DNA from: an uncultured Blautia sp.
GTDB lineage: Bacteria; Bacillota; Clostridia; Lachnospirales; Lachnospiraceae
NCBI GenBank assembly: GCA_900539145.1
Contig: UQAX01000006.1
Span: 13,697 to 77,696 of the forward strand
Direction: 5' to 3'
DNA: 64,000 nucleotides
Positions 18,181-27,296 of this stretch are shown here, piece by piece (within the stretch, counting starts at the first letter, position 1; every line of letters starts with the position of its first letter). The notes beneath the pieces were generated by a model. That model was not told where the DNA came from. It searched no databases and saw nothing but the letters and a program-made list of their open reading frames with translations. A program made the translations under genes and the position numbers.

Positions 18181-18247
18181 TGCTCATTTCCTTGTGTTAT
18201 AGGTGGAAATCAGTTAAAATAGAGTGCAGAAAGCAGGTGAGATAGTC

Positions 18248-18961
18248 ATGGCTAAAACGTATTTATGGATAGAAGACAGAAAAGGAAAAGCAAGTTATAC
18301 ATTTTGGACAAGTTTTATGGAACAACTTTGTCCGCATGTAATCGTTGAAAGCAAAAAGAACAATAGTGAATTAGTGAAGGCAGTTAAAGCATTACAGGAT
18401 GCAGAGAATAAGTACATTATTGTTTTTGATAATTCTTTTGATAATTTGCAGATTGTGATGGAACAGAAATATTTAAAAAAATATGCAGATGAGAAGAAAA
18501 ATGTTTTTCTGTTGGATATAATTTGTTTTGAGTATATTCTTTTAGAATTTAAAGAACTAATTGAGTGGATTTATGCTTCGGAAGATGAATTTTTGGAAAA
18601 AAGAGCTGGAATGATTGAGGCAAGACATAAACTTGTGCAAGCTTTACAGAATGATAATCTTGATTATAAGGAAATTCAAGAAATCGTGAAATATGATAAA
18701 AATATTGAAGAACATAATATTGAGCAATTAACAGCAAGGCTTCTGTTTGATTTGACGAGAAATACCGGGTTTGAAGTGTCAAAAGGGGTTCTTGGAGAAT
18801 GTTGGATAAGGTCTTGTTGCGAATGGGAGAAGCGACAGGAAGATGACATCTGTGGACTAGACAATAGCAAACTATCTGTGCTTGAGAAAATGAAACGGAT
18901 TTATGCAGGAAGTTCATTGAAAACACAGTTTCCTAAAGTTGGATTGGAGGTAGTGGCATGA
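18248..18961 (+). CDS. Possible TOPRIM-like protein of a three-gene accessory module
   Basis: I do not recognise this 237-residue protein with certainty. An early acidic pair E9-D10 in a hydrophobic strand (TYLWIEDRKG), then IIVFDNSFDN (D61, D65) and a FEYILLEF helix near 94-101, resemble the spacing of TOPRIM/DUF4435 folds in OLD-type nucleases, but the DxD is imperfect. The second half has DLTRNTGFEVS and a Cys-rich CWIRSCCEWE. The ATG at 18248 has AGGTGA upstream. It overlaps the next gene by 4 bases. Homology is not proven; a translation-inhibitor role is equally open. Confidence 0.5.
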   Translation: MAKTYLWIEDRKGKASYTFWTSFMEQLCPHVIVESKKNNSELVKAVKALQDAENKYIIVFDNSFDNLQIVMEQKYLKKYADEKKNVFLLDIICFEYILLEFKELIEWIYASEDEFLEKRAGMIEARHKLVQALQNDNLDYKEIQEIVKYDKNIEEHNIEQLTARLLFDLTRNTGFEVSKGVLGECWIRSCCEWEKRQEDDICGLDNSKLSVLEKMKRIYAGSSLKTQFPKVGLEVVA

Positions 18962-19398
18962 TAACGATTTTTAAGAACAAGAAGGATATACCTCAGGATA
19001 AAGAATATATAGAACTGAATGACATATTTTTTAATCAAAACACGGCAGCTAAATTAGATGAGAGGGCAGCAAAGTATATTAAAATGATAGATTGCTCGGA
19101 GCTTCTTAGTAAATATAAAATTCGCTCACGATTTGAAGATATTACATTGAATACAGATCAACTTTCCACAGGGTGTAAAACAGTATTGAATGTGTTGTAT
19201 TTTCCGGACAAGGTGTTTTGCTTAAAAGAATGTGGAAATAATGCCTTAGAAATATTGTATAGTTTTGAGCAAGGATATGTGTATAGTGATTATGCAATAA
19301 TTCCTTTTAATATGGAACATGTAAAGGTTCAGACAAGCGAATGTAAAGTGATTGAAGATTATGAGGAGTTAAAGGAGTGGTGGGAAAATGAAAAGTAA
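18958..19398 (+). CDS. DUF4869-like protein
   Basis: This 146-residue cytosolic protein resembles the DUF4869 family by my recollection (FNQNTAAKLDERAAKYIKMID, LSTGCKTVLN). No enzymatic motif is evident. It overlaps the genes on both sides by a few bases (4 bases upstream, 11 downstream), so all three are co-translated. The LSTGCKTVLNVLYFPDKVFCLKECG stretch is reminiscent of the signature/Walker-B side of an SMC/OLD ATPase split from its P-loop half, which the next gene supplies (speculative). Confidence 0.6.
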   Translation: MITIFKNKKDIPQDKEYIELNDIFFNQNTAAKLDERAAKYIKMIDCSELLSKYKIRSRFEDITLNTDQLSTGCKTVLNVLYFPDKVFCLKECGNNALEILYSFEQGYVYSDYAIIPFNMEHVKVQTSECKVIEDYEELKEWWENEK

Positions 19399-19816
19399 AC
19401 CGATTGTGATGAAGCATTTTTCAACAGTGCACACCTCGTTTGTAGTAGACTTTACATTTACAAACAACATAACGATTTTAATGGGGGACTCCGGAATAGG
19501 AAAGACAGCAACCTTCTCATTTATCAGAGAGTGCATGGCGCTCAATCCTAAAATTTTGTGTATGGATAATTATGATTATCAGAAAAATATAAAAGAGATA
19601 ATTGTCCGTACCAAAGGGAAACTGATTGTTATTGATAATGCAGACATTTTATTAGATGATGATATAAGAAAGTATATTTCTTTAGATGATAGAAATCAGT
19701 ATTTAATTATAGGAAGAAATCCTAAAAATTTATTTGCGACGAAAGAGAATTTATTTGAGCTGGAGAGTAAAAAAATCGGAGAGCAGACAGTGTTTAGGAT
19801 AAAGCCATATATGTAA
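19388..19816 (+). CDS. Small P-loop ATPase of the three-gene module
   Basis: This 142-residue protein has a clear Walker A (GDSGIGKT, 33-40) followed by a helix, and a Walker B-like strand (KLIVIDNADILL, about 78-89). The N-terminus (HTSFVVDFTFTNNITILMGDSG) resembles the first strands of ABC/SMC-type ATPases, in which a target-recognition segment precedes the P-loop. It lacks a visible signature motif, so it is about half an ABC ATPase. It overlaps the preceding gene by 11 bases, and the two may together form one ATPase. Confidence 0.75.
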   Translation: MKSKPIVMKHFSTVHTSFVVDFTFTNNITILMGDSGIGKTATFSFIRECMALNPKILCMDNYDYQKNIKEIIVRTKGKLIVIDNADILLDDDIRKYISLDDRNQYLIIGRNPKNLFATKENLFELESKKIGEQTVFRIKPYM

Positions 19817-19934
19817 CAAAACATAGAGACAGAAATAGGAAATCATTCTTTTCTCTGACATAATATTTGTACAGAGTTCAAGGAGGGGATTTAAAGTAAA
19901 AGAATTTATTTCTGTTAATAAAAGAAAGATACAT

Positions 19935-20132
19935 GTGTTACTCTTCTTTATCAGTTTGTTTGTGTATGATAAAGTTTATTGGTTTTTGTATTCTATCATT
20001 GTATCTCAGTTTTCGATGCCAATAGAATTGCTTTCTGTAATAGATTTTATCCTTATATTTTTCTTTCTGCTTTCGGCAGTACCGTGTTCAGAGTTGTTGA
20101 AAAGAGGAATTTTAAAATTTCTGGAAACATAA
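19935..20132 (+). CDS. Small two-helix membrane protein
   Basis: This is a short hydrophobic protein of at least 65 residues with two TM segments (about 1-22 and 30-52) and a basic C-terminus. A strong AAGGAGGGG site (19880-19888) lies about 40 bases before the GTG at 19935. The frame stays open back to that site but has no standard start near it (GTA at 19896), so the true start or the gene's integrity is uncertain. Function unknown. Confidence 0.4.
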   Translation: MLLFFISLFVYDKVYWFLYSIIVSQFSMPIELLSVIDFILIFFFLLSAVPCSELLKRGILKFLET

Positions 20133-20156
20133 AAGTTATATGTTTCCGGAATAAGA

Positions 20157-20465
20157 TTATAGCTTAAATGGAAAGTAAATGGATATTTCATAGATTATGA
20201 AAATACATAAGAAGAAAATAGCCCATTCCAACAAAAAACGAATAAACCATTTGGGAAAGGGAGTATTATCATAATTCATTTTGAAATGTGTAAGTGGCAT
20301 GGAAAGACAAAAAGCCAAGCTTAAAAGAGGACAGTGATACCATAAGTTTTCATTAGAAAGTCCTATATAAGAGATTATAAAAAAAGTCATCCATGCTACT
20401 ATGCGGACAAAATGGATAAAAATTTTATGATTGCATAAAGCTGATAAAGAAATTCTTTTTGTCAT
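20157..20465 (-). CDS. Small membrane protein of unknown function
   Basis: This 102-residue protein has three likely TM helices (about 13-34, 43-60, 72-97). AAAAGGAGG precedes the ATG on the minus strand, which supports a real gene. It is followed downstream by the convergent small membrane protein gene at 19935 and lies in the same direction as the two exported proteins at 20492-21595. No family recognised. Confidence 0.6.
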   Translation of the reverse strand: MTKRISLSALCNHKIFIHFVRIVAWMTFFIISYIGLSNENLWYHCPLLSLAFCLSMPLTHFKMNYDNTPFPKWFIRFLLEWAIFFLCIFIIYEISIYFPFKL

Positions 20466-20491
20466 ATCTTCCTCCTTTTTGTTAACTCCTC

Positions 20492-20926
20492 CTATTCGAT
20501 AGGAGGAGTTGATGGATTTTTTACTTCATACCATTTCTTGTGGATAATAATAAATACTTGTTCATTTTGGATTTCATATCTAAAACCGGATTTTCCATCT
20601 ACAATGAAATCATAGTATTCACTTTCAACGGTTGTATCTGGTTTTTCACAAAGTTTTAGTTCCAATCCATAAAACCATACTATAATAGGGGTTACAGAAG
20701 TATCTTTTGGATCATAGATATCAGGTCCAATCGTAAATTCGGTTTCAGTGTTATGGAGAAAATGTGTTACTTTAATTTGTATTGTTGGTTCAGGAAAAGA
20801 ATAAATACTTGCAGCATCAATATTTGAAGATATATTATTGTTCGCAGATTGCGATGCAGTGGTTTTACATCCTATTAGAGTGAAAATTAATATTTCAATT
20901 AACATAAATGCTGTAAATTTCTTCAT
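20492..20926 (-). CDS. Putative lipoprotein
   Basis: This 144-residue protein has a lipoprotein signal peptide with the lipobox L-I-G-C near residues 17-20. A low-complexity Ser/Asn linker and a beta-rich domain ending PPIE follow. An AAGGAA site lies about 9 bases before the ATG. No characterized family recognised. It is probably anchored on the outer face of the membrane and is encoded next to another small exported protein. Confidence 0.65.
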   Translation of the reverse strand: MKKFTAFMLIEILIFTLIGCKTTASQSANNNISSNIDAASIYSFPEPTIQIKVTHFLHNTETEFTIGPDIYDPKDTSVTPIIVWFYGLELKLCEKPDTTVESEYYDFIVDGKSGFRYEIQNEQVFIIIHKKWYEVKNPSTPPIE

Positions 20927-20977
20927 ATAAGGTATTCCTTTTTATAATATGTTCTATCAATATGGATTTTTAATTTA

Positions 20978-21595
20978 TCAGTTTTGAAAAGCCAGTGTAT
21001 CATGACCATAGAAATATTGATAGTGAACCGGCATAATAGAAGAAGACGTAATAAATGAAAGATGCGCATAATTGTCTTCTGAAAAATCTAAATCCGTATT
21101 ATCAGACATAGCCGTTGTACCGGTGGTGTAAAAATCTCCATTGACGATGTATTCAAGCTCATATCCATTTCTAAACCACATATCCACATCACCGCAAAAC
21201 TGTTTGGAAGAACCATCGTAATTTTTTTCCATATTTACCAGATATATATTGGATAATCCCCAATAATGCCCAGACTCACTGGTTTCACAATACAATTCCA
21301 GTTGCGGCTTATAAGTAGCCATTACGTCAAGAGGAATATTCAATATTCGGTGACATTTTGAAGATGCAGCGTCGTCCGTGTCTTTTTCCGGAAATAATTT
21401 GAGAGCTTCATCATAATGTGTTACCATTTCTGAGAAGCTCATGGGTTCGCTGAAGGTTACATTTGAATTTTCATTATTGCGAATATCTATAACGTTTCTA
21501 GTATTAAGTTTTGTGTTTTTTTCTGTATAGATAATAGAAGAAAGGGCAGCTAGGGAAAGAGCGGCAGTTATTAAAATTTTTGTTGTCTTTTTCAT
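20978..21595 (-). CDS. Exported protein of unknown function
   Basis: This 205-residue protein has an N-terminal hydrophobic segment (about 7-24, after KKTTK) that acts as a signal or anchor. The rest has no recognised motif; it is polar with scattered Asp/Tyr (WGLSNIYLVNMEKNYDG). AGAGG precedes the ATG. It is probably co-transcribed with the lipoprotein gene 51 bp downstream. Confidence 0.6.
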   Translation of the reverse strand: MKKTTKILITAALSLAALSSIIYTEKNTKLNTRNVIDIRNNENSNVTFSEPMSFSEMVTHYDEALKLFPEKDTDDAASSKCHRILNIPLDVMATYKPQLELYCETSESGHYWGLSNIYLVNMEKNYDGSSKQFCGDVDMWFRNGYELEYIVNGDFYTTGTTAMSDNTDLDFSEDNYAHLSFITSSSIMPVHYQYFYGHDTLAFQN

Positions 21596-21744
21596 TGCGA
21601 TACCTCTTTGCTTTACAAAACTTTTTCAACGTTACTTAAAAGCTCTTTTTTATTTATTATACCATAGTTTATCGTATTATCGTAATAAAATTTTCTTCTT
21701 CTTGCATTTTTGAGAAGAATGTGATAAGGTATTTTTATAAAGCA

Positions 21745-21779
21745 TTGGAAACGTTACCGACATCGTTACCGGAAACGTA
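21745..21779 (+). promoter_or_regulatory. Two LacI-type operators upstream of malQ
   Basis: TTGGAAACGTTACCGA (21745-21760) and CGTTACCGGAAACGTA (21764-21779) are two overlapping-type GAAACG/CGTTAC palindromic sites, characteristic of LacI-family regulators. A LacI-family gene lies in the same operon (23305), so maltodextrin-responsive autoregulation is likely. CcpA binding to one of them is an alternative. Confidence 0.7.
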
Positions 21780-21812
21780 TGAGAAGAACAGAAATATAAG
21801 GAGAAAGAAAAA

Positions 21813-23291
21813 ATGAGAGCAAGCGGGGTATTGCTTCCGATTTCATCACTGCCTTCAGCTTATGGAATTGGCAGTTTTTCAAAGGAAGCTTATGAATTTG
21901 TGGAACAGTTGAAAGTAGGAGGACAGAAATATTGGCAGATTTTGCCCTTAGGTCCTACGGGGTATGGGGACTCACCATATCAATCTTTTTCTACTTATGC
22001 CGGAAATCCTTACTATATAGATTTGGAAGCCTTGATGGAGGATGGTCTTTTAACAAAAGAGGAATGTGATGCGTGTGATTTTGGAGATAATCCTTCATAT
22101 ATTGATTATGAAAAAATATATTATCAGCGTTTTCCAATTTTGAGAAAAGCTTTTGCACGTTTTAAAGCAGATGAGGATTTTTATGATTTTGTAAAAGAAA
22201 ATGCGTTTTGGCTTGAAGATTACAGTCTTTATATGGCAATTAAGAACAGTCTTGGCGGTATTAGTTGGAATAAGTGGGAAGACAATTTAAAATGCAGAGA
22301 TGTACAGGCGTTAGGGCAGAAAAAGCAAGAACTGGCAGATGAAGTGCAGTTTATTCGTTTCCAGCAGTATGAGTTTACAAAGCAGTGGCAGAAGCTGAAA
22401 GCATTTGCTAATGAGAGAGGGATTTCTATTATTGGAGATATTCCTATTTATGTTGCCTTTGACAGTGCAGATGCGTGGGCAAATCCGGAGCTTTTTCAAT
22501 TCGATGAAAATTCAGAGCCAATAGCAGTTGCAGGATGTCCGCCGGATGCTTTTTCAGCTACGGGGCAGCTTTGGGGAAATCCTTTGTATAATTGGGAATA
22601 TCATGCCTCAACAGGATTTGCATGGTGGATACAGCGTTTGAAATATTGCTTTCAACTTTATGATGTGGTACGTGTAGATCATTTCAGAGGATTTGATGAA
22701 TATTATGCAATTCCTTACGGAAATGAAACTGCCGAATTTGGCGCATGGCAGAAAGGACCGGGCATTGATTTATTTCATGCAGTAAAGCAGGCGCTTGGGG
22801 ATGTAAATATTATTGCAGAAGATTTAGGATATTTGACGGATAGTGTGCTAAAACTTTTGCAGGATACCGGGTATCCGGGAATGAAGGTGCTGCAGTTTGC
22901 TTTTGACTCCAGAGAAGAAAGTGATTATCTTCCTCATAATTACAATAAGAATTGTGTCGTTTATACAGGAACGCATGATAATGACACTGTTTTGGGCTGG
23001 CTGGATGAAATGGCACAGGAGGACAGAGTATTTGCTCAGAAATATATGAATAATAAAAAATCTACTGCCGAAGAAATTCCGTGGGATTTTATTCGTCTTG
23101 CAATGGCATCGGTAGCAGACTTAGCGGTTATTCCTGTTCAGGATTATCTGGGGCTTGGAACTGAGGCAAGAATTAATAAGCCTTCTACTTTGGGATATAA
23201 TTGGAAATGGAGATTAAAACAGGGACAGTTACAGGAAGATGTATTAGAAAAAATGTACGATATGACAAAACTTTACGGAAGACTTTCCTGA
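21813..23291 (+). CDS. malQ: 4-alpha-glucanotransferase (amylomaltase)
   Basis: This 492-residue GH77 enzyme transfers alpha-1,4-glucan segments between maltodextrins in the cytosol. Conserved motifs are all present: SPYQSFSTYAGNPYYID near 52-68, IGDIPIYVA, the nucleophile region VRVDHFRGFDEYY near 287-299, IIAEDLG near 332, and THDNDT near 390. Length is normal for bacterial MalQ. It heads a compact operon with a LacI regulator (13-bp gap) and glycogen/maltodextrin phosphorylase. Confidence 0.96.
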   Translation: MRASGVLLPISSLPSAYGIGSFSKEAYEFVEQLKVGGQKYWQILPLGPTGYGDSPYQSFSTYAGNPYYIDLEALMEDGLLTKEECDACDFGDNPSYIDYEKIYYQRFPILRKAFARFKADEDFYDFVKENAFWLEDYSLYMAIKNSLGGISWNKWEDNLKCRDVQALGQKKQELADEVQFIRFQQYEFTKQWQKLKAFANERGISIIGDIPIYVAFDSADAWANPELFQFDENSEPIAVAGCPPDAFSATGQLWGNPLYNWEYHASTGFAWWIQRLKYCFQLYDVVRVDHFRGFDEYYAIPYGNETAEFGAWQKGPGIDLFHAVKQALGDVNIIAEDLGYLTDSVLKLLQDTGYPGMKVLQFAFDSREESDYLPHNYNKNCVVYTGTHDNDTVLGWLDEMAQEDRVFAQKYMNNKKSTAEEIPWDFIRLAMASVADLAVIPVQDYLGLGTEARINKPSTLGYNWKWRLKQGQLQEDVLEKMYDMTKLYGRLS

Positions 23292-23304
23292 GAAGGGCAT
23301 AAAG

Positions 23305-24348
23305 ATGGGAAACATGACGATTAAGGATATTGCAAAAAAATGCGGCGTTGGGGTAAGTACGGTATCAAGAGCAATGAATAATCATCCGGATATCAATCCC
23401 AAGACAAAAGAGCTGATTATGAAAACTATTGAAGAATTTAACTATGTGCCGAACAACAGTGCCAGAAATCTAAAAAGAACACAGTCCAAAGCCATTGCTG
23501 TATTGGTAAAAGGAATTGGAAATACTTTTTTCAGTGATATTGTAAGCGGTTTGGAAAGAGAATGTCAAAAGAAGAATTATAGTTGTATTTTACAGCATGT
23601 GGAGGAGCAGGAAGACGAACTGGATATTGCCTTGCATATTACTAAGGAGAAGAAGCTTCAGGGCTTGATTTTTCTGGGAGGAAGTTTTTCGCATCCCAAA
23701 GAAAAAATGGAGCAGTTGGAAGTACCTTACGTGCTCAGTACTATTCGAACAGCAGGAGAAGATTGCGAGCAGTATGCCGCTGTATCCGTAGATGATTTTA
23801 AAGAGAGCTATAAAATGACAGAATATCTTCTTCAATTAGGACATGAAAGGATTGCAATTTTAACAGCGCCCAAAGAAGACGAAAGCATTGGAAAGCTTCG
23901 TCTTATGGGATATGCACAGGCTTTAAAGGACAAAAACATACCTGTTCAGGAAGAATTAATCGGTTATATGGATATGAATAAAGACAAATATTCTTTTCAG
24001 ACAGGGTATAAGCTGACAAAGGAACTCTTAAAAAAGACCGATTTTACAGCTCTATATGCCACTTCTGATACCTTAGCCATTGGCGCTTGCAGAGCTTTAA
24101 AGGAAGCCGGAATTTCTGTTCCCAATGAGTGTTCTGTGGCAGGGTTTGACGGTATGGAGGCAGGAGAATTTTATATACCAAGTATTACTACTATACGCCA
24201 GCCTGTGGAAAAAATTGCGAAAGCAACAGCAGAGTTACTGTTTGATATGATAAAAGGAAAAGAAGTTCCCAGACAATTAGTTTTTGAAGGGGAACTTTTA
24301 GAAAGAGAGTCCACAGCTTTCAGTTCTTGCCATGAAAGCGTGAAATAA
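23305..24348 (+). CDS. LacI family maltodextrin-operon regulator
   Basis: This 347-residue LacI/GalR-type regulator has an N-terminal HTH and hinge (TIKDIAKKCGVGVSTVSRAMNN; YVPNNSARNLK) and a periplasmic-binding-protein-like effector domain. It lies between malQ and glgP, and LacI-type operators precede malQ. It probably senses maltose or maltodextrin and controls the operon. AGAAGGG lies about 7 bases before the ATG. Confidence 0.92.
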   Translation: MGNMTIKDIAKKCGVGVSTVSRAMNNHPDINPKTKELIMKTIEEFNYVPNNSARNLKRTQSKAIAVLVKGIGNTFFSDIVSGLERECQKKNYSCILQHVEEQEDELDIALHITKEKKLQGLIFLGGSFSHPKEKMEQLEVPYVLSTIRTAGEDCEQYAAVSVDDFKESYKMTEYLLQLGHERIAILTAPKEDESIGKLRLMGYAQALKDKNIPVQEELIGYMDMNKDKYSFQTGYKLTKELLKKTDFTALYATSDTLAIGACRALKEAGISVPNECSVAGFDGMEAGEFYIPSITTIRQPVEKIAKATAELLFDMIKGKEVPRQLVFEGELLERESTAFSSCHESVK

Positions 24349-24370
24349 GCGGAAATAGAGGAGAAATGAC

Positions 24371-26635
24371 GTGGAAGAAAGATTGCAGACATTATTAAAA
24401 GAGAAATTCGGTAAAAATTTGGATAATTGCAGTAAAGAGAAAATTTTCGAAGCATTGCTTCTGCTGACAAAAGAAGCAAACAAAAAACTTCCGAGAAATG
24501 AAGGTGAAAAAAAGCTGTATTATATTTCGGCAGAGTTTTTAATAGGAAAGCTTTTATCGAATAACTTAATAAATTTAGGATTATATGAGGAAGTAGAGCA
24601 GATTTTAAGAAAACATGGATATGAGCTGTGTGAAATAGAGGAATTAGAATGTGAGCCTTCTTTAGGAAACGGAGGCTTGGGAAGACTGGCTGCCTGCTTC
24701 TTAGACTCCATTGCTACATTGGGACTTCCGGGAGACGGAATTGGCTTAAACTATCATTTCGGGTTATTTCAGCAGAAGTTTGAAAAATTAAAACAGAAAG
24801 AAGTGAAAAACCCATGGATTACCAAAGAAAGCTGGCTTACAAAGCAATCGGAACGTTTCAAGGTTGATTTTAAAGATTTTTCTTTGGATGCAGTTTTATA
24901 TGATATTGATGTGCCGGGATATCAATCAGGATGCAGCCGTTTACACTTGTTTGATGCAGAGACAGTAGATGACAATATGGTGGAAGAAGACAGTATTGAT
25001 TTTGATAAAGAAGAAATTAAGAAAAACATTACGCTTTTCCTTTATCCGGATGACTCTGATGAAGCAGGACGCAAACTGCGTATTTATCAGCAATATTTTA
25101 TGGTAAGCAGCGGTGCGCAGTTTATCTTAAAAGAATGTGAGGAGAAAGGTTACGATTTGCACAAATTGCCGGAGCATGTAGTTATTCAGATTAACGATAC
25201 TCATCCATCTATGGTTATCCCTGAGCTTATTCGTCTTCTTATGAAAAAAGGATTTTCTATGGATGAAGCAGTGAAAGTGGTAACGAAAACCTGTGCGTAT
25301 ACGAATCATACGATTTTGGCAGAGGCGCTTGAAAAATGGCCAATGGAATATTTAGAAGAAGTGGTTCCTCAGCTTATTCCGATTATAAAGGAACTGGATA
25401 AGCGAGTTCGCAGAAAACATAAAGACAAATCTGTGTATATTATTGACAGTGAAGACAGAGTACACATGGCCCATATAGATATTCACTATGGATTTTCTGT
25501 AAACGGCGTTGCTGCGCTGCATACGGACATTTTGAAAAATCAGGAACTGAAAAATTTTTATGATATTTATCCCGAAAAATTCAATAATAAAACAAACGGA
25601 ATTACATTTCGTCGTTGGCTTCTGCACTGTAACAGGCAGTTAAGTGCGTATATCGAGAAATTAATCGGAAGCGAGTTTAAAAGGGACGCAAATGAACTGG
25701 AAAAGCTTATGGATTTTGCAGATAATCAGGCAGTTCTGGAAAAGCTGGCAGAGATTAAGAAGGAAAAGAAGCTGGAGTTTAAGAAGTTCCTTCAAGAAAC
25801 ACAGAACATTGAAATTAATGAAAATTCCATTATGGACGTTCAGGTCAAGAGACTCCATGAGTATAAACGTCAGCAGATGAATGCTTTATATGCTATTTAT
25901 AAGTATTTGGATATTAAAGCAGGAAATAAACCAAAGACACCGATTACCATGATTTTTGGTGCAAAAGCAGCGCCGGCTTATGTTATTGCAAAAGATATTA
26001 TTCATTTAATTTTATGTTTGCAGGAGTTGATTGAAAACGATGAGGAAGTACGTCCGTACTTTAGAGTTTTGATGATTGAGAACTATAATGTTTCTAAAGC
26101 GGAAAAAATTATTCCGGCAGCAGATATTTCAGAACAGATTTCTCTGGCATCAAAGGAGGCTTCCGGCACAGGAAATATGAAATTTATGCTTAATGGAGCA
26201 TTGACACTGGGTACAGAGGACGGTGCAAATGTAGAAATCCGAGATTTAGTAGGAGATGAAAATATTTACATTTTCGGAAAGAAACCGCAGCAGGTTATTG
26301 ATTTGTACGAGGAAGAAGGATACTGCCCAAAGGATATTTATGAAGAAGATAAACTTATTCATAAATTGGTAGATTTTATCGTAGGAAAAGAGCTGCTTGC
26401 TATTGGTGATGAAGAAAATCTGAAAAGGCTTCATAAAGAGCTGGTAGGCAAAGATTGGTTTATGACGCTTCTTGATGCCAGAGAGTATATTGAGACCAAA
26501 GAAAAGGTATATCAGGATTATGAAAATCAGGATGAGTGGAATAAAAAGGTACTTGTAAATATTGCAAAAGCAGGATTTTTCTCATCTGACAGAACTATTG
26601 AACAATACAATAAGGATATTTGGAAATTAAAATAA
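24371..26635 (+). CDS. glgP: Glycogen/maltodextrin phosphorylase
   Basis: This 754-residue GT35 phosphorylase releases glucose 1-phosphate from alpha-glucans. Motifs: YYISAEFLIG, EPSLGNGGLGRLAACFLDS, VKRLHEYKRQ, and the PLP-lysine region EASGTGNMKFMLNGALTLGTEDGAN near 597-621. It is shorter than the roughly 800-830 residues of E. coli GlgP or MalP, as in many Clostridia. The start is GTG at 24371, with GAGGAG upstream. Together with MalQ it routes maltodextrin into glycolysis. Confidence 0.95.
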   Translation: MEERLQTLLKEKFGKNLDNCSKEKIFEALLLLTKEANKKLPRNEGEKKLYYISAEFLIGKLLSNNLINLGLYEEVEQILRKHGYELCEIEELECEPSLGNGGLGRLAACFLDSIATLGLPGDGIGLNYHFGLFQQKFEKLKQKEVKNPWITKESWLTKQSERFKVDFKDFSLDAVLYDIDVPGYQSGCSRLHLFDAETVDDNMVEEDSIDFDKEEIKKNITLFLYPDDSDEAGRKLRIYQQYFMVSSGAQFILKECEEKGYDLHKLPEHVVIQINDTHPSMVIPELIRLLMKKGFSMDEAVKVVTKTCAYTNHTILAEALEKWPMEYLEEVVPQLIPIIKELDKRVRRKHKDKSVYIIDSEDRVHMAHIDIHYGFSVNGVAALHTDILKNQELKNFYDIYPEKFNNKTNGITFRRWLLHCNRQLSAYIEKLIGSEFKRDANELEKLMDFADNQAVLEKLAEIKKEKKLEFKKFLQETQNIEINENSIMDVQVKRLHEYKRQQMNALYAIYKYLDIKAGNKPKTPITMIFGAKAAPAYVIAKDIIHLILCLQELIENDEEVRPYFRVLMIENYNVSKAEKIIPAADISEQISLASKEASGTGNMKFMLNGALTLGTEDGANVEIRDLVGDENIYIFGKKPQQVIDLYEEEGYCPKDIYEEDKLIHKLVDFIVGKELLAIGDEENLKRLHKELVGKDWFMTLLDAREYIETKEKVYQDYENQDEWNKKVLVNIAKAGFFSSDRTIEQYNKDIWKLK

Positions 26636-26744
26636 AGGATGGAAAAGCTTTGTCGGGATATTCATTTTATTCTTAGGCTATACAAGGTAAAAAAATTGTG
26701 TTAATTTTATATGTGTTAAATTTTGAAGCTAGGAGGAAAGAAAT

Positions 26745-27296
26745 TTGAAGGAACTGGCAGAGCTTTTTTGGATTTTTGCAAAAATGGGTGCTGTGACTTT
26801 TGGAGGCGGTTATGCCATGCTCCCGATTATTCAAAGGGAAATTGTTGAAAAGAGGCAGTGGGCAACCGAGGCAGAAGTTATGGACTACTACGCAATAGGG
26901 CAATGTACACCCGGTATTATTGCAGTGAATACTTCTACTTTTATCGGATATAAGAGAAAAGGAGTTCCCGGAGGTTTTGCTGCAACTTTTGGTTTTGTAT
27001 TTCCGTCTCTTGTAATTATTACAATTATTGCGGCATTTCTTCAGAACTTTGCACATATTTCTTATGTAGCGCATGCTTTTAATGGAATTCGTGCCTGCGT
27101 ATGTGCATTGATTTTAGATGCGGTTATCAAATTAGGTAAGAAATCTGTAATTGATAAGTGGTGTGTTGCAATTTGTATTGTGATTACATTATTAAGCGTG
27201 TTCACTTCTTTATCTCCGGTTATCTTGGTAGTGCTGGCAGCAGCCGCCGGAATTTCTATTAAGAATATTCAGAAGATGCAGGGGGAAAAGAAATGA
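26745..27296 (+). CDS. Chromate transporter family protein, N-half type
   Basis: This 183-residue membrane protein of the CHR family (short-chain form) carries the family motif FGGGYAMLPIIQRE near 20-33 and the QCTPGIIAVNTSTFIGY segment. Short-chain CHR proteins act in pairs, and the next gene overlaps it by 4 bases. The start is TTG with AGGAGG about 8 bases upstream. Chromate efflux is known for some members; the physiological substrate here is not shown. Confidence 0.88.
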   Translation: MKELAELFWIFAKMGAVTFGGGYAMLPIIQREIVEKRQWATEAEVMDYYAIGQCTPGIIAVNTSTFIGYKRKGVPGGFAATFGFVFPSLVIITIIAAFLQNFAHISYVAHAFNGIRACVCALILDAVIKLGKKSVIDKWCVAICIVITLLSVFTSLSPVILVVLAAAAGISIKNIQKMQGEKK

